In this document: piece by piece, positions 1 through 3,827 of the stretch
How positions within the stretch are numbered: the stretch's first letter is position 1
How the letters are laid out: every line of letters starts with the position of its first letter
NCBI GenBank assembly: GCA_938049125.1
Contig: CALICR010000167.1
Location: forward strand, 1-5,491
DNA from: an uncultured Clostridia bacterium
Lineage (GTDB): Bacteria; Bacillota; Clostridia; Oscillospirales; Oscillospiraceae
DNA: 5,491 bases
Direction: 5' to 3'
Translations under genes and position numbers: made by a program
Notes under the pieces: generated by a model
Told to the model about the DNA's origin: nothing
What the model saw: the letters and a program-made list of their open reading frames with translations, nothing else
Database searches by the model: none

Positions 1-87
1 GCGGTGGAGGCCCTGCTCTTCGGCGCGGGCCTTGGGCTGTGCCTGCTCTTCGGAGCGGCGGCGCAGCTCGTCATCTGGATGAAATGA
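1..87 (+). CDS. C-terminal end of an unidentified membrane protein (partial)
   Basis: The reading frame is open from the first base and ends at TGA 85-87. It gives 28 residues, almost all hydrophobic or small (Leu, Ala, Gly, Phe, Val), ending in QLVIWMK. This looks like a last transmembrane helix with a short positively charged end. The start lies outside the window and too little remains to name a family. The stop codon overlaps the GAGGG Shine-Dalgarno of the next gene (86-90), which suggests one operon with the phosphatase. The call rests on the frame, the composition and the tight spacing, and it could be a chance frame. Confidence 0.55.
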   Translation, partial: AVEALLFGAGLGLCLLFGAAAQLVIWMK

Positions 88-97
88 GGGATGCGCA

Positions 98-877
98 ATG
101 TGGAAGGCGCTGGAAGCGCTGCTGCGCGCCGAGGGCGCGCGCATTCGGGACGCGGCACCCGGGACCATTGCCGCGGAGGAAAAGACCGGTCCCCAGGACC
201 TGGTGACCAATTACGACCGGCAGGTGCAGGAGAACCTCGAGCGGGGCCTGCGCCAGCTCCGGCCCGGGGCGGGCTTCCTGGGCGAGGAGGGGCTGCGGGT
301 GCCGCCCGCGGGCCACACCGGCGAATTTTTCATCATCGATCCCATTGACGGGACCATGAATTTCGCCCGGGACTACCGGCGGAGCTGCATCTCCGTGGCC
401 CTGGCCGACGAGACGGGCGTGCGCTTCGGCGCGGTCTACGACCCCTATCAGGACGAGTATTTCTGCGCCGAGCGGGGCCGCGGGGCCATGCGGAACGGGC
501 GGCCCCTGCGGGTATCGGACCGGCCCCTCGACCGGGCCATCGTCATGTTCGGCACCGCGCCCTACGACCGGGGCGTGGCGGACCGGACCTTCGCGCTGGC
601 GCGGCGGTTCTTTGACCGGGGCCTCGACCTCCGGCGGAGCGGCTCCGCGGCGCTGGACCTCTGCGCCGTGGCCGCGGGCCGGGCCGAGGTGTTCTATGAA
701 ACGCTGCTCTCGCCCTGGGACTACGCCGCGGCGGGCGTCATCCTCGAGGAGGCGGGCGGCGTCATCCGCCAGTTCTCCGGCGCGCCGGTGCTGCTGCGGG
801 AGCGCTGCTCCGTGCTGGCGGCCTGCGCCGCGTCCTGGGACGAGGCCAAAACGATTTTGCAGGAGGAGCTTCTATGA
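98..877 (+). CDS. inositol monophosphatase family protein
   Basis: This 259-residue protein has the normal length of the IMPase/SuhB family, Mg2+-dependent cytosolic phosphatases that hydrolyse sugar or inositol monophosphates. Visible motifs are LVTNYD (35-40), GEE (62-64), the first metal site DPIDGTMNF (81-89), GSAALDLC (192-199) and the second metal motif PWDYAAAG followed by EEAGG (206-221). By family knowledge the likely metal ligands are Glu63, Asp81, Asp84 and Asp208, all present, so it should be active. The ATG at 98 follows GAGGG at 86-90 with a 7-nt gap, and that Shine-Dalgarno overlaps the stop of the upstream gene. Its end overlaps the GNAT start as ATGA, implying translational coupling. 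The exact substrate (inositol phosphate, another sugar phosphate, or 3'-phosphoadenosine nucleotides as in CysQ relatives) cannot be read from the sequence. Confidence 0.93.
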   Translation: MWKALEALLRAEGARIRDAAPGTIAAEEKTGPQDLVTNYDRQVQENLERGLRQLRPGAGFLGEEGLRVPPAGHTGEFFIIDPIDGTMNFARDYRRSCISVALADETGVRFGAVYDPYQDEYFCAERGRGAMRNGRPLRVSDRPLDRAIVMFGTAPYDRGVADRTFALARRFFDRGLDLRRSGSAALDLCAVAAGRAEVFYETLLSPWDYAAAGVILEEAGGVIRQFSGAPVLLRERCSVLAACAASWDEAKTILQEELL

Positions 878-1308
878 TCCGTGCGCTGAGACCCGGGGAC
901 CGGGCGATTTATCTCACTATGGCCCATGATTTTTACCACAGCGACGCCGTGGACCACCCGGTGCCCGACGAATTTTTGGAGCGGACCTTTGACGAGCTGC
1001 TGCGCAGCGACGCCTATGCCGAGGGCTTCCTCCTCGAGGAGGACGGCGCGGCGCTGGGCTACGCGCTGCTGGCGAAGACCTGGTCCCAGGAGGCCGGGGG
1101 CCTCGTGGTCTGGGTCGAGGAGCTGTATCTGCGGCCCGAGGCCCGGGGGAAGGGCATGGGCACCGCCTTCTTCGCCTGGCTCCTGGAAAACCGCCCCGCG
1201 GCCCGCTACCGGCTGGAAACGGAGCCGGACAATGTGCGCGCCAAGGCCCTCTACCGCCGCCAGGGCTTCGAATTCCTGAACTACGAGTCCTTCATTCTCG
1301 GGAAGTAA
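874..1308 (+). CDS. GNAT family N-acetyltransferase
   Basis: This is a 144-residue single-domain GNAT acyltransferase, expected to move an acetyl group from acetyl-CoA to an amine. The pyrophosphate-binding motif A is RGKGMG (91-96), preceded by the strand VEELYLRPEA (81-90). The motif B region is NVRAKALYRRQGFE (120-133), which is very typical of the fold. The start ATG overlaps the phosphatase stop (ATGA, 874-877), with a strong AGGAGG Shine-Dalgarno at 861-866 inside the phosphatase gene. The two proteins are therefore probably made together. The acceptor is unknown; GNAT proteins of this size acetylate small molecules or protein N-termini or lysines, and nothing here decides which. The gene ends 45 bp from the stop of the convergent SDR gene. 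Confidence 0.92.
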   Translation: MIRALRPGDRAIYLTMAHDFYHSDAVDHPVPDEFLERTFDELLRSDAYAEGFLLEEDGAALGYALLAKTWSQEAGGLVVWVEELYLRPEARGKGMGTAFFAWLLENRPAARYRLETEPDNVRAKALYRRQGFEFLNYESFILGK

Positions 1309-1345
1309 AAAAAGCGCCGTCTCTTCCAAGCGGAAGAGACGGCGC
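1307..1345 (-). terminator. intrinsic terminator of the SDR gene, between convergent genes
   Basis: A perfect 14-bp inverted repeat (arms 1314-1327 and 1332-1345) has a 4-base loop. On the minus strand it is followed by seven T (complement of A 1307-1313), so it is a strong intrinsic terminator for the SDR gene, whose stop is at 1354-1356. On the plus strand the hairpin directly follows the GNAT stop but has no T-run after it. It could still protect the GNAT mRNA end or cause weak termination. The U-tract overlaps the GNAT TAA codon. Confidence 0.9.
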
Positions 1346-1353
1346 GCTGCGCC

Positions 1354-2049
1354 TCAGAGGTAATAGCCGCCGTTGACGCCCAGGACCTGGCCGGTGACGA
1401 ACTCGGCGCTCGCCAGGTAGACCATGGCGTCGGCGATGTGGGCGGGGGTGCCCAGCAGCTCCAGGGGCGTCTCCCGGCGGAAGGCCTCCAGGGCCTCGGC
1501 GGAGTAGCCCGCGATCATGTCGGTCCGGACCGCGCCGGGGGCGATGCAGTTGACGCGGATGTGGGACGGGCCAAGCTCCTGGGCCAGGGCCTTGGTCATG
1601 GCGATGACCGCGCCCTTGGTGGCGGAGTAGGGCACCTCCATGGACGCGCCGCACTGGCCCCAGATGGAGGCGACGGTGAGGATGCAGCCCCTCTGGCGGC
1701 GCACCATGCCGGGCACCACGGCCCGGACGGCGTGGAAGACGCCGCCGACGTTGACGTCGAAGATGCGCTGCCACTGGTCGTCCGTGGTGTCCTGGATCAG
1801 CCCGGCGTAGGCGATGCCGGCGCAGGTGATGAGCAGGTCCGGCTCCGGCAGGGCGGCGAAGGCGGCCCGGACGGCCGCCGGGTCCGCGACGTCGCAGCAG
1901 ACGGCCTCGGCCCCGGTCTCGGCGGCGACGGCCCGGGCGGCGTCATGGCGCTTCTCGTAGAGAAAGGCGACGCGGTGGCCCAGGGCGGAAAAGCGGCGGA
2001 CGGCCTCGGCCCCGATGCCGCGGCTGCCGCCCGTGATGACGACGTTCAT
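1354..2049 (-). CDS. SDR family oxidoreductase (FabG-like)
   Basis: This is a 231-residue classical short-chain dehydrogenase/reductase, slightly shorter than the usual FabG of about 245. The Rossmann nucleotide motif is TGGSRGIG (6-13). An Asp follows the third strand (CCDVAD, Asp53), the NNAG-type motif is ITCAG (74-78), and the catalytic set is Asn100, Ser128, Tyr141 and Lys145 (YSATK). The C-terminal VTGQVLGVNGGYYL is FabG-like. It should reduce a carbonyl or oxidise an alcohol using NAD(P)H, but the substrate is not readable, and no other fatty-acid gene is nearby to support a true FabG role. The start has AGGAGG (2057-2062) seven bases upstream. That site lies right behind the yabR terminator, so its transcription is unclear. 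It ends at a strong terminator. Confidence 0.93.
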   Translation of the reverse strand: MNVVITGGSRGIGAEAVRRFSALGHRVAFLYEKRHDAARAVAAETGAEAVCCDVADPAAVRAAFAALPEPDLLITCAGIAYAGLIQDTTDDQWQRIFDVNVGGVFHAVRAVVPGMVRRQRGCILTVASIWGQCGASMEVPYSATKGAVIAMTKALAQELGPSHIRVNCIAPGAVRTDMIAGYSAEALEAFRRETPLELLGTPAHIADAMVYLASAEFVTGQVLGVNGGYYL

Positions 2050-2056
2050 GGGAATC

Positions 2057-2062
2057 CCTCCT
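2057..2062 (-). promoter_or_regulatory. Shine-Dalgarno of the SDR gene, abutting a terminator
   Basis: AGGAGG on the minus strand lies seven bases before the SDR ATG (2047-2049) and confirms that start. Only one base separates it from the U-run (2064-2070) of the terminator ending yabR. No promoter can fit between the terminator and this site. Confidence 0.8.
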
Positions 2063-2063
2063 G

Positions 2064-2100
2064 AAAAAAACGGCCCCGTTCGGCGTGCCGAAGGGGGCCG
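2064..2100 (-). terminator. intrinsic terminator after yabR
   Basis: The inverted repeat 2071-2084 / 2087-2100 pairs along 14 positions with one mismatch. The innermost pairs must open, leaving a loop of about 4 bases. On the minus strand a run of seven T follows (complement of A 2064-2070). It lies 9 bases past the yabR stop (2110-2112), closing the yabP-yabQ-divIC-yabR unit. The SDR gene follows at once, so read-through or a promoter inside yabR would be needed to express it. Confidence 0.85.
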
Positions 2101-2109
2101 TAGGCGTGC

Positions 2110-2622
2110 TTATCTTCTGCGGGTCTTTGTCTTGTGGTCCGAATACTGGCGGACCGAGGACAGCTTGCTGTCCGACTCGCTCATGAACTGCTTCAGCTTA
2201 TCCTCAAAGGACTGGTCCCTGGAGGGCGCGGGCGTGTAGGAACGGGAGAACTGCGGCTCCGCGCGGCGCTCCTGGCTCTGGGGCCGGTCGCCGCGGTTCT
2301 GGAAGCCGCCGGGACGGCCCTGGGGTGCGCCGCCGGGACGGTCTCCGCGCCGGTCGAAGCCGCGGCGCTGGGACGGACGCTCCGGCGGGGCCACGGTGCG
2401 CTTGATGGAAAGATTGATCCTGCCGTTCGGCTCCGCCGCCAGGACCATGACCTTGACGTCCTGGCCCTCGGTGAGATGCTGGCGAATGTCCGAGACATAG
2501 GCATGGGCGATCTCCGAGATATGTACCATGCCGGTCTTCCCCTCGGGCAGGGAGATGAATGCGCCGAAATTGGTGATGGATTTGACCTTACCCTCTACGA
2601 TTTCCCCGACTTTAAACTCCAT
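2110..2622 (-). CDS. yabR: S1 domain RNA-binding protein YabR
   Basis: This 170-residue protein has three parts. An S1 OB-fold domain (about 1-76) shows EFKVGEIVEGKV, ITNFGAFISL, GMVHISEI and a final INLSIKR. A disordered Arg/Gly/Pro-rich linker (about 80-136) contains RGDRP twice (92-96 and 110-114). A C-terminal charged segment (138-170) begins FEDKLKQFMSESD and ends TKTRRR. S1 domains bind single-stranded RNA, and the RG-rich linker probably adds non-specific RNA affinity. It is the last gene of the yabP-yabQ-divIC-yabR cluster, as in Bacillus subtilis, where the homologue is shorter (about 130 aa). Its exact role is not settled. The start is 24 nt after the divIC stop, in the same frame; the purine-rich GAGGAGAGGG lies somewhat far (about 14 nt from its nearest part) from the ATG, so initiation may rely partly on coupling to divIC. 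Confidence 0.93.
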   Translation of the reverse strand: MEFKVGEIVEGKVKSITNFGAFISLPEGKTGMVHISEIAHAYVSDIRQHLTEGQDVKVMVLAAEPNGRINLSIKRTVAPPERPSQRRGFDRRGDRPGGAPQGRPGGFQNRGDRPQSQERRAEPQFSRSYTPAPSRDQSFEDKLKQFMSESDSKLSSVRQYSDHKTKTRRR

Positions 2623-2646
2623 AGACTGTGCTGTTCCCTCTCCTCT

Positions 2647-2940
2647 TTATTTTCCGGCAGACGCGCTGCCGAGATCGTAAAATACAAGCTCGCCGGGCTC
2701 CGCGAGGCCCAGCTTCTGCCGGGCGGCGTCCTTGACGCCCTCGTCGGTGCCGGAGGCGGCGATGGCCTCCTCGAGACGGCGGTTTTCCTGCTCCGCGGCG
2801 GTGACCTCCGCCTCAAGTTCGGCGGCGCGCTGCTGCCGGTCCTGGAGCTTCGTCTGGAGCGACAGAAGCGTGACGGCGGCGGCGACGGCGGGCAGGAGGA
2901 TGATGAGCTTCATTGCCAGGGACGACCGCTGGAACCTCAT
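2647..2940 (-). CDS. divIC: septum formation initiator DivIC/FtsB family
   Basis: This small bitopic protein (97 aa) has a short basic N-terminus (MRFQRSSLAMK), one membrane helix (about 12-28) and a coiled-coil helix rich in Glu, Gln and Arg (about 30-62). It ends with the family signature ARQKLGLAEPGELVFYD (73-89). DivIC/FtsB proteins join FtsL and DivIB/FtsQ in the divisome and couple Z-ring assembly to septal wall synthesis. Placement directly after yabQ and before yabR matches Bacillus subtilis, so divIC is the best name. The start has GGGAGG upstream with an 8-nt gap. Its first 128 bp also encode the end of the yabQ frame. Because division is needed during growth, a vegetative promoter besides the sporulation promoter is expected; a candidate lies at 3003-3031. 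Confidence 0.94.
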   Translation of the reverse strand: MRFQRSSLAMKLIILLPAVAAAVTLLSLQTKLQDRQQRAAELEAEVTAAEQENRRLEEAIAASGTDEGVKDAARQKLGLAEPGELVFYDLGSASAGK

Positions 2941-3409
2941 GCGCTGACCCTCCCGGAAACGGCTTCGGCGCAGCGGCCTCGGCCTCCGCGTCTACAAAAT
3001 CCATCATAACCGATTTTTTCAGAAAAGAAAAGATTTTTTTTGCGATTTTCCAAAAAAAGTTCACCGGGCCGAACAAGAGGCGGCCAAGGCGCCGCAGAAA
3101 CCGTCCGGCGAGGCGGAAAAGGGCCGTGAAGAGCCGTTCCGCGGGCTTTCCCAGGGGCAGCGCGAAGACCGCGGCACCGAGGGCCAGGGCCGGGACGAAG
3201 AAGAGGCGGAAGCGTCCCGCCCCCGCGTAGAGGGCGAGGAGCAGCAGGGCGGGCGTCAGCACAAGGCCGAACAGGGCGTCGCAGAGGTGGGTGAGCCGGG
3301 GCCGGAGCAGACGGACGGCCCGGAGCAGCGTGGAGAACGCTGCGAGGCCGCCGCCCAGCGCCGCCGCCAGCAGAAACTGGCGCAGCTGGCCGAGGACGGG
3401 CTGGCTCAT
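2813..3409 (-). CDS. yabQ: spore cortex biosynthesis protein YabQ
   Basis: The predicted 198-residue membrane protein has three hydrophobic segments (about 8-28, 43-63 and 68-86). A strongly basic amphipathic stretch follows (about 88-132: LFRLAGRFLRRLGRLL, then WKIAKKIFSFLKK). The tail is Ala/Pro/Arg-rich. YabQ acts in the outer forespore membrane and is needed for cortex formation in Bacillus subtilis. Identity rests on membrane topology and on its place between yabP and divIC more than on a sharp motif. The start overlaps the yabP stop (ATGA, 3406-3409), with GAGG about 8 nt upstream. The frame continues 128 bp into divIC; its last 42 codons lose the high third-position GC seen before the divIC start. 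That part of the tail is probably a passive overlap. A slippery A-run at 3034-3041 could give a shorter, frameshifted end at 2937. Confidence 0.82.
   Translation of the reverse strand: MSQPVLGQLRQFLLAAALGGGLAAFSTLLRAVRLLRPRLTHLCDALFGLVLTPALLLLALYAGAGRFRLFFVPALALGAAVFALPLGKPAERLFTALFRLAGRFLRRLGRLLFGPVNFFWKIAKKIFSFLKKSVMMDFVDAEAEAAAPKPFPGGSAHEVPAVVPGNEAHHPPARRRRRRHASVAPDEAPGPAAARRRT
3003..3031 (-). promoter_or_regulatory. possible internal sigma-A-type promoter for divIC
   Basis: On the minus strand TATGAT (3003-3008) matches the -10 consensus TATAAT at 5 of 6 positions. The hexamer 17 bp upstream is TTTTCT (3026-3031), a weak -35. They lie in an A/T-rich island within a very GC-rich region, about 60 bp before the divIC start. 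The biological reason to expect it is that divIC is needed in growing cells, while the main operon promoter looks sporulation-specific. The match may be due only to local A/T richness. Confidence 0.35.
3035..3041 (-). other. possible -1 slippery heptamer in yabQ
   Basis: In the yabQ frame the codons GCA AAA AAA ATC create the heptamer A AAA AAA, part of a run of eight A. A -1 shift, or transcripts with one extra A, would enter a frame ending at TGA 2937-2939, which overlaps the divIC ATG as ATGA. No clear stimulating structure was identified. Codon bias favours the unshifted frame between here and the divIC start, so this is only a candidate. Confidence 0.25.
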
Positions 3410-3681
3410 CCCAGCAGCCTCGCAAGAAAGCCGCCCTCCCGCCGCGGCTCCTCAAAGAGCAGGGCGTCCACGGTGCCGTCCACGGCTACCTGGCCGCCGT
3501 CCACCGAGAGCTGGCGCAGCCGCAGCTCCCGCCCCCGGACCGCCAGCACGCCGCGGCAGGTGTGGAGCACCACGGCGCTCTCGTCGAAGCGCTCCACGTC
3601 CTGAACGCCGCTGACGGTGAGGCGGCTGCGGTTTTCGAGCGTCAGCTTCTGGGGCAGCTCCGGCGCTTCCGTTCGTTCCAT
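3406..3681 (-). CDS. yabP: sporulation protein YabP
   Basis: From the chosen start this is a 91-residue cytosolic protein. It carries the YabP/YqfC signature over almost its full length: QKLTLENRSRLTVSGVQDV (11-29), then RFDESAVVLHT (31-41), GVLAVRGREL (44-53) and LRQLSVDGGQVAVDGTVD (55-72), an alternating pattern of short beta strands. In Bacillus subtilis YabP is made in the mother cell and is needed for spore cortex formation together with YabQ. A start 33 bp further upstream (3714) is open but rejected: AAGGAGGT (3688-3695) sits 6 bases before the ATG at 3679-3681, and the upstream ATG lies inside the predicted -10 element. Its stop overlaps the yabQ start, so the two are coupled. Confidence 0.94.
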   Translation of the reverse strand: MERTEAPELPQKLTLENRSRLTVSGVQDVERFDESAVVLHTCRGVLAVRGRELRLRQLSVDGGQVAVDGTVDALLFEEPRREGGFLARLLG

Positions 3682-3687
3682 GCGAAG

Positions 3688-3695
3688 ACCTCCTT
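3688..3695 (-). promoter_or_regulatory. Shine-Dalgarno that fixes the yabP start
   Basis: AAGGAGGT on the minus strand, 6 bases before the ATG at 3679-3681, is a near-perfect anti-16S match. It decides for the 91-residue YabP over the 102-residue form. Confidence 0.88.
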
Positions 3696-3712
3696 TTCCC
3701 CTTGCTGCTTTC

Positions 3713-3742
3713 ACTCTATGCGCCCGGGCGGGCGGATATGCC
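3713..3742 (-). promoter_or_regulatory. sigma-E-like promoter of the yabP operon
   Basis: On the minus strand GGCATATC (3735-3742) resembles the sigma-E -35 element (consensus about GKMATATT). CATAGAGT (3713-3720) resembles the -10 element (about CATACANT), with a 14-bp spacer, the usual sigma-E geometry. Transcription would start near 3706, giving a leader of about 25 nt that includes the Shine-Dalgarno. In Bacillus subtilis the yabP operon is read from a sigma-E promoter, so position and function agree. The two TA-containing boxes stand out within an otherwise almost pure G/C stretch. Confidence 0.7.
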
Positions 3743-3759
3743 CGGCAGAACGCAGAGCG

Positions 3760-3782
3760 CCCCGCCCGGGGTCCGGGCGGGG
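3760..3782 (-). terminator. G/C-only hairpin downstream of the serpin gene
   Basis: A perfect 10-bp all-G/C inverted repeat (3760-3769 / 3773-3782) with a 3-base loop lies 46 bp past the serpin stop. On the minus strand it is followed by a mixed stretch with no U-run, so it is not a classical intrinsic terminator. It may pause polymerase, stabilise the serpin mRNA end, or insulate the yabP promoter just downstream. The rest of the serpin-yabP gap (3682-3827) shows only the promoter above and GC-rich sequence. Confidence 0.45.
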
Positions 3783-3827
3783 TGGGGGTGCAGGACGCGG
3801 ATGCGGCCCGGGGACGGGCGCGGCGGC

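Noticed and set aside
721..1329. Minus-strand open frame of 202 codons opposite the phosphatase and GNAT genes
   Set aside because: It covers the ends of two clear genes and has no recognisable domain.
1438..2064. Plus-strand open frame of 208 codons opposite the SDR gene
   Set aside because: Gly/Asp/Ala-rich low-complexity product that mirrors the SDR codons; the SDR on the other strand has all catalytic motifs.
2134..3009. Long plus-strand open frame of 291 codons opposite yabR, divIC and yabQ
   Set aside because: It is antisense to three well-recognised genes, has no family motif and no good ribosome site. High GC makes long shadow frames common.
2937..3455. Minus-strand 172-codon frame overlapping yabQ and the end of yabP
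   Set aside because: Its Arg/Pro-rich product is an alternate-frame shadow of yabQ. Only its last part is considered, as a possible frameshift tail.
3682..3714. Upstream ATG giving an 11-residue longer YabP
   Set aside because: No ribosome site, and the ATG lies in the predicted -10 box; the internal ATG has a near-perfect Shine-Dalgarno.
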